From assembly GCA_023705945.1 (NCBI GenBank), contig BPTM01000193.1, positions 1 through 36,276 on the forward strand: a stretch of 36,276 nt of DNA. Direction: 5' to 3'. Positions 23,662 to 29,735 of this stretch are shown piece by piece (positions within the stretch are counted from its first letter, which is position 1; each line of letters begins with the position of its first letter). Source of the DNA: Candidatus Heimdallarchaeota archaeon. Its GTDB lineage: Archaea > Asgardarchaeota > Heimdallarchaeia > Heimdallarchaeales > Heimdallarchaeaceae. A program made the translations under genes and the position numbers. A model generated the notes under the pieces. It did no database searches, was not told where the DNA came from, and was given only the letters and a program-made list of their open reading frames with translations.

Positions 23662-23953
23662 AATGTCCGTATTTTGGTGTAAATTAGTCCACTTTTCACC
23701 TTTTTTTCCTTCTTTTTCACATAAATCATACCGTTTTTAAATAATCTAAAAACAACGCTTTTCTCGAGTAAAACTGGCTGAAATAATTAAACAAAAACGG
23801 AATCCGCAATATATCCCCTCTATATAGGTATCCTATCGGAACGGACGGATTCTTGGATTCTTCTGAGTAGAGTACAGTATTTATCTCTATATGCTGGAAA
23901 TCGGAAAAATTTCCAACAGTTGCCTTTGACTCAGGCTTTGGAAAAAATCTCTC
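23662..23953. other. Gene-free stretch between palindrome clusters
   Basis: No gene visible. It contains CTCGAGTAAAACTGGCTG near 23763, related to CTCGAGTGAAA near 22520 and 25340, and a TGGAAAT/ATTTCCA hairpin near 23895. Confidence 0.4.
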
Positions 23954-24112
23954 GTATCACCCCCTCTCTTTACACACTTACCCTTTGCGCTTTTTCCTGA
24001 TACGATCAACTTGTCGCTCTTTTTTCAAAAATAATAAAAGTGATCCTCTTTTGAATAAGAATCTTTGAAACAGCAGCAGCACAACACCAGGAAAAAAACT
24101 ATGGGGTGATAC
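23954..24112. repeat. C-run/G-run inverted-repeat module A
   Basis: Outer arms GTATCACCCC (23954-23963) and GGGGTGATAC (24103-24112) pair perfectly. Inside, TTTTTCCTG (23991-23999) pairs perfectly with CAGGAAAAA (24088-24096). The layout matches modules B (24334-24462) and C (25304-25396): the left arm runs into CCCYTCT, the right arm is preceded by TRTGGGG-like sequence. It could be a structured RNA or a short inverted-repeat element. Confidence 0.5.
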
Positions 24113-24333
24113 AACCTAGTTAGTCTAAAATGCAAGAATTGGCATGAACTTAACTAACCGACAGCGAGGGAGTGATATAACTTAACTAGTTTGAAACAAC
24201 AACGACTGTAATACCGACTTTTTACCCAAAAATGAGTTATACTACAATAAAATGAGTTACATAGTGTATATCTGTTCTATGGCGATAAATCGCAATTCAA
24301 CACTAGACAACACCCTTAAAACCCTCGCAAACT

Positions 24334-24462
24334 GTCTTAACCCTCTTCCCCTGCCAATAATTACCCAACAATAAAAAACTCTCGTCTCAAGTCTCTTTCC
24401 CTCGAAGAAAAAATCACTGAAATTACTTAACCAATAATAGAAAAAAGATGGGGGGTTAAGAC
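24334..24462. repeat. C-run/G-run inverted-repeat module B
   Basis: Arms GTCTTAACCC (24334-24343) and GGGTTAAGAC (24453-24462) pair perfectly over 10 bp. As in module A, the C run continues into CTCTTCC and the right arm is preceded by GATGGG. The loop contains two CCAATAAT copies. Confidence 0.5.
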
Positions 24463-24543
24463 GTAAAGTAACAAAGGTTTAAAAGCTGAACGACAGCAAA
24501 CGACAGCACAGGGTTGCATTTAATGCAATTTTAGTATATTCCT

Positions 24544-24963
24544 GTTGCATTTACTAGCTTACTGATTCATCAAATGTAACTTACCAACAGATGGTAATGA
24601 AAAAACAATTGTTGAAGTTGTTGCATTTACTAGCTTACTGATTCATCAAATGTAACAAAGATTTATTTGAATTGGTTACAAATTCAATGCCTTTAGTTGC
24701 ATTTACTAGCTTACTGATTCATTAATTGTAACGCATTCAATGCATTTTTATTATATTTCTTGTTTTCTATACTGTTGCATTTACTAGCTTACTGATTCAT
24801 TAATTGTAACGTAGTGATCACTCAGACAGGTAGAGGCCACATGAAAGAGTGTTGCATTTACTAGCTTACTGATTCATTAATTGTAACGGAATTAACAGGA
24901 TCAGAAATAATGCAACAATGTTTTGAGTTGCATTTACTAGCTTACTGATTCATTAATTGTAAC
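24544..24963 (-). CRISPR. CRISPR-like array: six 37-bp repeats, 39-41-bp spacers, no cas genes nearby
   Basis: Repeats at 24544-24580, 24620-24656, 24696-24732, 24774-24810, 24851-24887 and 24927-24963. Each begins GTTGCATTTACTAGC and ends TGTAAC on the plus strand. Four are identical; the two leftmost share variant CATCAAATG where the others have CATTAATTG. Spacers are 39, 39, 41, 40 and 39 bp and mutually unrelated. Variant and decayed repeats lie to the left, so the leader is probably on the right (AT-rich 24992-25150) and transcription leftward. Four of five spacers contain a clear palindrome, which is not expected for captured protospacers; a repeat array serving replication or partition is the alternative. 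Confidence 0.65.
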
Positions 24964-24964
24964 A

Positions 24965-24991
24965 CCGTTGTACGCACAGTGGTACTAACGG
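24965..24991. repeat. CCCAC palindrome family, copy 3
   Basis: CCGTTGTACGCAC and GTGGTACTAACGG form a 27-bp imperfect palindrome with a one-base offset. It starts 1 nt after the last array repeat and is related to 23201-23229 and 23508-23538. Confidence 0.5.
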
Positions 24992-25158
24992 AAGAAAAAG
25001 TGCATTTTGATAAGTTTATGATAACCAACATACAAAAAAATACATCTGAAACGAAAGATTAACGAAAGATTAAATTGGCTCTAATTTAGAAATAGATATA
25101 TCCCTGTAAAGAAATTTAAGATTTTCATTATTAGAAATTTCCAACAACCTGGTAAGGA

Positions 25159-25233
25159 TCAGATATCAAATGTCAGATATATGTCAGATATCAAATGTCA
25201 GATATATGTCAGATATATGTCAGATATCAAATG
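25159..25233 (+). repeat. Six iteron-like direct repeats (TCAGATATCAAATG / TCAGATATATG)
   Basis: Head-to-tail units at 25159, 25173, 25184, 25198, 25209 and 25220. Three are TCAGATATCAAATG (14 bp) and three TCAGATATATG (11 bp), in order long, short, long, short, short, long. All share TCAGATAT. Tandem short repeats in AT-rich DNA next to palindromes are typical of replication-initiator or partition-protein binding sites. Confidence 0.75.
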
Positions 25234-25303
25234 GCAGCAAAAATAAAAACCTGTTAATAGAGTATTTTCAAGAAACTCAAGAAACCCAAGAAACTAAAGT
25301 AAC

Positions 25304-25396
25304 TTTATCACCCCTCTTTTGTTGAATTTCTTTATAACTCTCGAGTGAAACTGCCCAGAGAGGAAGTATAAGAAAAAATATTGTGGGGGTGATAAA
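25304..25396. repeat. C-run/G-run inverted-repeat module C
   Basis: TTTATCACCCC (25304-25314) pairs perfectly with GGGGTGATAAA (25386-25396), and the arms share ATCACCCC with module A. Inside, CTTTATAACTCTC and GAGAGGAAGTATAAG form a second imperfect stem around CTCGAGTGAAACTG. Confidence 0.5.
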
Positions 25397-25468
25397 GTGA
25401 TAAAAAGTATAATTCTCCTTTGGATTCTTTGAAACCTTTGTTATTTTTTACTTTGGTGTATTGGTAAT

Positions 25469-25579
25469 ATGGTACGTTTTAGATTCTGTATATCATTAGT
25501 TCTTAATAATCAGAAAATATTCCGAGGATTCTTTGTTAGAAGGCTTCTAAAGAAAATTCTCAAATCTGGTGGGGGCTAA
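25469..25579 (+). CDS. Candidate 36-residue basic peptide
   Basis: Short frame from an ATG, rich in Arg, Lys and Phe (MVRFRFCISLV, then FFVRRLLKKILKSGGG). It could be an amphipathic membrane-active peptide or a chance frame. Its last codons form a G-rich site that would serve the next small frame 4 nt downstream, which is the main reason to list it. Confidence 0.25.
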   Translation: MVRFRFCISLVLNNQKIFRGFFVRRLLKKILKSGGG

Positions 25580-25582
25580 AAG

Positions 25583-25735
25583 ATGACTTGGGGCTTTGGT
25601 TCTCCACGAGAGTATAATATTTCAGATGATAATCGTTTCCTTAATGTAACTAAGGAAGTAGCTGAACGTAAAACTCTCAAACTACTTAATTCCATTGCCA
25701 CAAGTTTTGAAATGTACGAGACATGTCATTTTTAA
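25583..25735 (+). CDS. Candidate 50-residue small protein
   Basis: Starts at an ATG about 6 nt after the purine run GGTGGGGG and ends at TAA 25733-25735. The sequence (MTWGFGSPREYNISDDNRFL, then TKEVAERKTLKLLNSIATSF) has ordinary globular composition with an amphipathic helix. It may be a small protein or the N-terminus of a truncated gene. No family recognised. Confidence 0.4.
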   Translation: MTWGFGSPREYNISDDNRFLNVTKEVAERKTLKLLNSIATSFEMYETCHF

Positions 25736-26255
25736 TACTACTATAAAAGTGTCAAAAACTATCTCTAACAGCATTTTATCGGAATGGTTTAGTATTCATC
25801 ACACAAAACAAAATCGTTAGAATTAGAGTATGAAATCAAATTAGTAAAAAAACTGTCCAAAATTACCTTTTTGAGAGAAAAACGAAAAATTACAATGTTT
25901 CAATTTTACAGTAAAAAAGAAAAAGCAACATGGATTTAATCCATATAAAAAAAGGTTAAGACTTGAAAGTACATCCTTTTGTGTTACATCTATAGATCCA
26001 GCTTTGCAGTAAATGCAATTTATCCTTCCCAACTTGGAATGATGTTTAATCTATTCTCACAGTGTCTAATCAATGGGCAAATTGCCTACGGTTGTAACTG
26101 GTAAATTCTTCAGCTAGAGCCCTAGCCAATTTGGCAATGACTGAAATCTGTAAATTCTTTATAGGACGATAACTAACCTAAAAAACTCTTAAATTCTTCG
26201 CTTAGAGTTAGAAGTAAAAAATCTAGAAAATACAAAACAATATTTCTCAAAAAAC
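25736..26255. other. Gene-free stretch with short palindromes and TAAATTCTT repeats
   Basis: No gene is supported. An open frame on the minus strand (25841-26032) is low complexity. TAAATTCTT occurs at 26102, 26151 and 26190, twice followed by a CAGCTAGAG- or CGCTTAGAG-like sequence. Small palindromes include GGCAA-A-TTGCC, GCTAG-AGCC-CTAGC and GCCAA-T-TTGGC (about 26075-26135). It looks like the outer edge of the repeat region. Confidence 0.4.
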
Positions 26256-26669
26256 TTATCTTCTACGTTTTCTCATTTTTCTATAAAGCTGTCTAAAGAA
26301 ATCTTTCAGCTCATCATATTCATTATCTCTCGTTTGTTTTAGTTTTTCAAGTGATATTGCATCATATTCATATCTTGCATCTTGACTTAGATTCTTTAAT
26401 AGTACATATTTCGTTGTAACTTCCCTTGGAATTAATTTCAATAAGTTTTGCATAGTACTATATCTGTGATTATGACTCCTTGAATGTCTATCCCTTGTTT
26501 TGAGAGGAGCTATTGCAAATACTCTCTCAATGAGATGAACTATCTCATAAAACATTATTGTTATTGCCCATTCAGTATGTTGTGAAAAATTTGAAGTGTT
26601 GAGATTGTAGAATTTTAAGTTTTTTGCAGTAACATTATAATGATCTTTTTCAGCTGGTATAAGTTTCAC
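26256..26669 (-). CDS. HEPN-like helical protein
   Basis: 137 residues, third gene of a leftward cassette. Helix one reads HTEWAITIMFYEIVHLIERV. A polar loop DRHSRSHNHRY holds an R-x4-H arrangement (RHSRSH). The C-terminal part, KYVLLKNLSQDARYEYDAIS followed by LEKLKQ, looks like the second half of a HEPN domain, and the protein ends in a strongly basic tail KMRKRRR. HEPN proteins are often RNases in defence or toxin-antitoxin systems, but the motif sits earlier than in classical members, so catalysis is uncertain. The GTG start overlaps the stop of the preceding gene by 4 nt, indicating translational coupling. Confidence 0.6.
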   Translation of the reverse strand: MKLIPAEKDHYNVTAKNLKFYNLNTSNFSQHTEWAITIMFYEIVHLIERVFAIAPLKTRDRHSRSHNHRYSTMQNLLKLIPREVTTKYVLLKNLSQDARYEYDAISLEKLKQTRDNEYDELKDFFRQLYRKMRKRRR

Positions 26670-27100
26670 CTTTTATAAATTCTATGAAATTTAATTCTAT
26701 AGACGTTTATTCTCTCTAATATTAAGACTTCAAGTTCAGCTATTTTTCTTTCCTCTTCAAGAGTTAGTCTGCTTTCAAAATAGTATGTTAAGAGAATTAA
26801 ACCACTATATTCCTCAAATTCTAAGTCATACTTTTGTAATGATTCTATACTATTTACCCTTTTATTCAAAGCTTCTTTAATAAACTCTGACGAACTAGAG
26901 AAATGTTCTTCTTTTTCAAACTCCCACTTCTTAATGTTCATCATTTTTACCTGTTGAGATTCATTTTCTAATTCTTCATATTTCTTAAGAACAGTACCTA
27001 AATCTAATTTTGGAAAATCTGATATTTCTTTAGATTGTTTTACTATCAATGAACATTTATTCTCAGGAATTTCCCAGGTATCAAATGGTTGTTCACTCAT
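26666..27100 (-). CDS. Unrecognised helical protein, middle gene of the HEPN-like cassette
   Basis: 144 residues, mostly charged helices (VLKKYEELENESQQVKMMNI, then LTLEEERKIAELEVLILERI). No known motif or membrane segment. It starts 4 nt after the preceding gene's stop, with AAGGAAA upstream, and shares a GTGA overlap with the HEPN-like gene, so all three are made together. It may be the partner or inhibitor of the HEPN-like protein; that is inference from position alone. Confidence 0.6.
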   Translation of the reverse strand: MSEQPFDTWEIPENKCSLIVKQSKEISDFPKLDLGTVLKKYEELENESQQVKMMNIKKWEFEKEEHFSSSSEFIKEALNKRVNSIESLQKYDLEFEEYSGLILLTYYFESRLTLEEERKIAELEVLILERINVYRIKFHRIYKR

Positions 27101-27104
27101 ATTA

Positions 27105-27755
27105 TCATTTCCTTAAGTATTTTTCAACTATTTCTTGCATTATTTTAATAGGTTCTAGAAATTCTTCAAGATTTTCTTTGCGACAAACTATCTCAAAATT
27201 GTAAAAATCTTTACCAAGCTGATGAACAGGACTAATTCTGATTCCAAACCAATTCTTTGTTATCGCATCCCTATTAGATGCTAGAAAAATTCCGTGTGGG
27301 ATTATTTGTTCCATTCCAAACTTTGAGGATAGTTCATCAAACATTGGAGATTCTATAGTTTCAAGGCGTTCTGTCCAACTAGTAGAGTAAACATTTTGCA
27401 CTCGCCATATTAATTCATAATAGATTATATTTCTTCTAATGTTATAATGAGATTCTGTAAGAACATCGTTAACTTCATTGAAGGATTCTATTATATATTC
27501 ATCATTAGACAATAATTCCAATACTTTATTGTTTGTTTGATATTCTAACTTGAAATTCTCTGTGTCCACAATATTAATTCTCTCTCTAATTAAACGAGTC
27601 TCACCTGTTTGTATTGGAGCTTGAGCTTCATATCCTGCATCATTAAAAGTTTTAAGAAGTTGTATGAAATCTAGAGGAAATAAACAAGACATTGTAATAG
27701 AGACATTATTGATACTAATATCTCCTGGTTTTATTTTTACTAGCGGTTTAGACAT
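27105..27755 (-). CDS. Unrecognised 216-residue protein, first gene of the HEPN-like cassette
   Basis: A mixed alpha/beta protein without a signal peptide or membrane helix. Opening strand ISINNVSITMSCLFPLDFIQ; a mid-region with conserved-looking NIRRNIIYYELIWRV; late strands WFGIRISPVHQLGKDFYNFE. I do not recognise the family. The start ATG has GGTGA 6 nt upstream. It leads a tightly packed leftward operon. A TATA-like CTATATATG on the minus strand near 27820 may be its promoter. Confidence 0.65.
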   Translation of the reverse strand: MSKPLVKIKPGDISINNVSITMSCLFPLDFIQLLKTFNDAGYEAQAPIQTGETRLIRERINIVDTENFKLEYQTNNKVLELLSNDEYIIESFNEVNDVLTESHYNIRRNIIYYELIWRVQNVYSTSWTERLETIESPMFDELSSKFGMEQIIPHGIFLASNRDAITKNWFGIRISPVHQLGKDFYNFEIVCRKENLEEFLEPIKIMQEIVEKYLRK

Positions 27756-27954
27756 TGTTTTTCACCATCAATTGCTTATTATCTGAATCTTTTAGATACT
27801 TGTAAATATTCGAAAGTACATATATAGATTTTTTGTATGAAAAATCTTCTTTTTCTTGATTCATGAGTGCGTAAGAATAATTTTAAGGTATGGAAACCTT
27901 TCTTTGTTGGTTATTACCTTCAAACATTTTCAAACAGTTTAACAGCTTACACAC

Positions 27955-28392
27955 TTATCTTTTTTCACCTAGTTTATGCAAAGCTACTCTTATAAATTCT
28001 TGAGGAGAATCATATCCCTGTTCAACAGCTTTCGTTACTACTTCACTCACTAATTCAGGATCATCAATAATGAGAAAATCTATTTCATTAGTTTCCTTTG
28101 TCTCTTTTAACATCTTTTGAATAGCAAGAGCGTATTTCTTTCCTAAATCTGTAACATGGTAAGTATATTCATTTCTGGATTTAATCTTTAACTTTTTTTC
28201 AACAAAAGTAATTTTAGCTAAATCATTCAAACGTTCCCTGATTGTAAAAGTGCTAGTTCTTCTTTTTTGTTTAAGTACTGAAAAAACAATATTGGACCAG
28301 TTTTCATAATTTTTAATTGCTACTGCATACAATACTTCATAGAATCCCTTTCTTGATACTAATTCCATTATATCTATTTTTTTTCCAGTCAT
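27955..28392 (-). CDS. Winged-helix transcriptional regulator
   Basis: 145 residues. The first 85 residues have the winged-helix pattern of HxlR/PadR-like regulators: GFYEVLYAVAI, then FSVLKQKRRTSTFTIRERLN (recognition helix), then a wing ending YTYHVTDLGKKYAL. The C-terminal part DSPQEFIRVALHKLGEK resembles a short CopG/RHH-like dimerisation helix. It is divergent from a ribbon-helix-helix gene, with a 7-bp-arm palindrome between them, so it probably controls that intergenic region and perhaps itself. The target is unknown. Confidence 0.7.
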   Translation of the reverse strand: MTGKKIDIMELVSRKGFYEVLYAVAIKNYENWSNIVFSVLKQKRRTSTFTIRERLNDLAKITFVEKKLKIKSRNEYTYHVTDLGKKYALAIQKMLKETKETNEIDFLIIDDPELVSEVVTKAVEQGYDSPQEFIRVALHKLGEKR

Positions 28393-28430
28393 TAATGTAC
28401 TTTTTCGCTATTGGTAATAAATTGTTTTGT

Positions 28431-28453
28431 TAGATAGTTAAATCCGCTATCTA
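28431..28453. promoter_or_regulatory. Palindromic operator between the divergent regulator genes
   Basis: TAGATAG (28431-28437) pairs perfectly with CTATCTA (28447-28453) across a 9-nt loop. Centre-to-centre spacing of the half-sites is 16 bp, suited to a dimeric winged-helix or RHH protein. Confidence 0.5.
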
Positions 28454-28505
28454 TTTCCAATATCTTTAAATAATATCCAAACTGCTATTATTTTGGTGAT
28501 ATAAA

Positions 28506-28709
28506 TTGCCATTGGAAAACAAACTTGAACAATTCAATACACGCGTACCTTCTGAAGTAGCTGAAATTTTTAGAGACTTATGTGAAAAGGAAGGAAAATC
28601 TACTTATGAAAAACTGCAAGATCTGATTGCAGATTTTTGTAGAATCGACCTCAAAAGAGGGTGGGTTATCAAACCCAAAAGCAACCAGGAGAAGAAAGAC
28701 AATGCTTGA
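28506..28709 (+). CDS. Ribbon-helix-helix (CopG/Arc-like) DNA-binding protein
   Basis: 67 residues. FNTRVPSEVAEIFRDLCEKE followed by GKSTYEKLQDLIADF is the RHH pattern: one short strand for the DNA groove and two helices. The start is a TTG, with GGTGAT 6 nt upstream. Such proteins act as autorepressors or antitoxins. It is divergent from the winged-helix gene and its stop overlaps the start of a 41-residue frame, so it may head a two-gene unit. Confidence 0.65.
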   Translation: MPLENKLEQFNTRVPSEVAEIFRDLCEKEGKSTYEKLQDLIADFCRIDLKRGWVIKPKSNQEKKDNA

Positions 28710-28827
28710 AATGGAAATGGATAAACAGAGTAATATAAGTGAAAAAGAAAGGATACCTGATTTTGTAAATTTGGAAGAGTATAGAAATCTTCTGCGTTCT
28801 CAAAGAAAGGAGCTCCTTCAACATTAA
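28702..28827 (+). CDS. Candidate 41-residue protein coupled to the RHH gene
   Basis: It starts at an ATG overlapping the RHH stop (ATG-CT-TGA) with GGAG about 11 nt upstream. The peptide is highly charged (MDKQSNISEKERIPDF, then EYRNLLRSQRKELLQH). The position fits a small toxin or partner. Against it, the opposite strand carries a recognisable fragment of an older gene over the same bases, so the frame may be accidental. Confidence 0.3.
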   Translation: MLEMEMDKQSNISEKERIPDFVNLEEYRNLLRSQRKELLQH

Positions 28828-28930
28828 TCCTGTAATTACCTTTTGCAAGATCAGAGAATCTACAAAAACCATTAGAATCAGTAAAGTCAGTTGATAAATA
28901 GACCCATGAATCAGACCTATAAGTGGTGTC
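28778..28930 (-). pseudogene. Remnant of a secreted beta-sandwich (CarboxypepD_reg/CnaB-like) domain
   Basis: The minus strand read from 28930 gives RSDSWVYLSTDFTDSNGF, then CRFSDLAKGNYRINVEGAP. That is the T-D-x-x-G-x-(F/C)-x-(F/L)-x-x-L-x-x-G-x-Y-x-(I/V)-x-V pattern of carboxypeptidase-regulatory-like and CnaB-like domains found in surface proteins. A stop precedes it and no start or further domain is seen, so it is a broken piece of a once longer gene. Confidence 0.45.
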
Positions 28931-29015
28931 TCAATCCGTTAAAGAAAAATGTATTATGACGAAGATATAATCTAATAGGCAAAACATTTATTAATCCAAA
29001 ATTTATTTTTTAAAT

Positions 29016-29029
29016 GCACTTTTAAGTGC
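29016..29029. promoter_or_regulatory. Palindrome in the leader of the C2-like secreted protein gene
   Basis: GCACTT-TT-AAGTGC lies directly before the ribosome site (GGGTGATAG) of the gene at 29040. A T-rich, AT-rich block (29000-29014) before it may be the TATA region. It may be an operator or an mRNA hairpin. Confidence 0.35.
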
Positions 29030-29039
29030 GGGTGATAGT

Positions 29040-29651
29040 TTGAAAAATAAGTATGTTAAATGTTTAAGTATAATTTTGTTTTTGTCATTTGGAATAACTC
29101 AAGTAAATGCTGTTACACCTAACTATTTCGACGTTACAATAGATATAACTCAGATCTATCTTTATCATGATGGAGATCCAGGATGGTTAGAAGGAAGAGG
29201 AGAAATATACTTTAAAATAAAGAATAGAGGTGGAGTGACATTACTTGATACGATAGGTGATTTTACTAGACTTGGAAAAGGAGAACACGATATAGATGAT
29301 GTTTCTTTAACAGCTGAACATTATGTTCCAGGTTTAGATTATTTCATAATAGAAATGTGGGATAAAGATCCAGGTACAGATGACCTTCTTTTCAGAGGAA
29401 AGCTATTCATAAAAGTAAAATCAACTGAAGGAATAATTTACTATCTAGAAAGTAATAGTCTTTGGTTAGAAGCTTATACGGTGGGTATATATAATAGTGA
29501 GGGACACCCAGTATCTGCGATACCTCACGGAACAGACCGAACATATGCTTCTTTTTATCCTTATGACTTTTGGTATTGGCCTTACTATGCATTAGATAAC
29601 CATATGTGGATAGAAGTAACTATTGATTACTATTACTCAAGTATAGGCTAG
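29040..29651 (+). CDS. Secreted protein with C2-like acidic motif
   Basis: 203 residues. A clear signal peptide (KCLSIILFLSFGITQVNA) ends near residue 24. The mature part is beta-rich: FDVTIDITQIYLYHDGDPGW, a GEIYFKIKN strand, then FIIEMWDKDPGTDDLLFRGK. The W-D-x-D-x-x-x-D-D pattern resembles the calcium-binding loop of C2 domains, and overall length and strand order also suit a C2-like fold. The C-terminus is rich in Tyr and Trp. The start is a TTG with GGTGATA upstream. It stands 75 bp before two FtsX-type permeases and their ATPase, so it may be a substrate or an outer-surface partner of that transporter. Confidence 0.65.
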   Translation: MKNKYVKCLSIILFLSFGITQVNAVTPNYFDVTIDITQIYLYHDGDPGWLEGRGEIYFKIKNRGGVTLLDTIGDFTRLGKGEHDIDDVSLTAEHYVPGLDYFIIEMWDKDPGTDDLLFRGKLFIKVKSTEGIIYYLESNSLWLEAYTVGIYNSEGHPVSAIPHGTDRTYASFYPYDFWYWPYYALDNHMWIEVTIDYYYSSIG

Positions 29652-29706
29652 ATAGTAACATAGTCCCTTCCTCCATTTTTTTTCTTTATGAATAAGGCAT
29701 AAAGTC

Positions 29707-29714
29707 TTTTATAT
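29707..29714 (+). promoter_or_regulatory. TATA box of the ABC transporter operon, leaderless
   Basis: TTTTATAT stands 22-29 nt before the ATG at 29736, so transcription should start on the start codon itself. No ribosome-binding site is present. A T-rich stretch just upstream (29675-29690) probably ends the preceding transcript. Confidence 0.5.
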
Positions 29715-29735
29715 GATGAAAAAAAAGTGAAAAGA

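Noticed and set aside
23954-24112. Insertion sequence or MITE with target duplications
   Set aside because: Arms are perfect inverted repeats, but I see no flanking duplication and no transposase in the window; listed only as an inverted-repeat module.
24544-24963. Integron-type attC cassette array
   Set aside because: Repeats end in GTT...AAC, but the period is 76-78 bp, no genes lie between repeats and no integrase is present.
24544-24963. Nearby cas genes serving the array
   Set aside because: None of the window's proteins shows Cas1, Cas2, Cas3, Cas5-8 or Cas10 motifs; the adjacent winged-helix proteins are not recognisable Cas proteins.
25841-26032. 63-residue minus-strand open frame
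   Set aside because: Low-complexity Phe/Cys-rich translation of AT-rich DNA, no ribosome site.
28669-28872. 67-residue minus-strand frame
   Set aside because: It is antisense to the RHH gene in a different frame from the recognisable surface-domain remnant.
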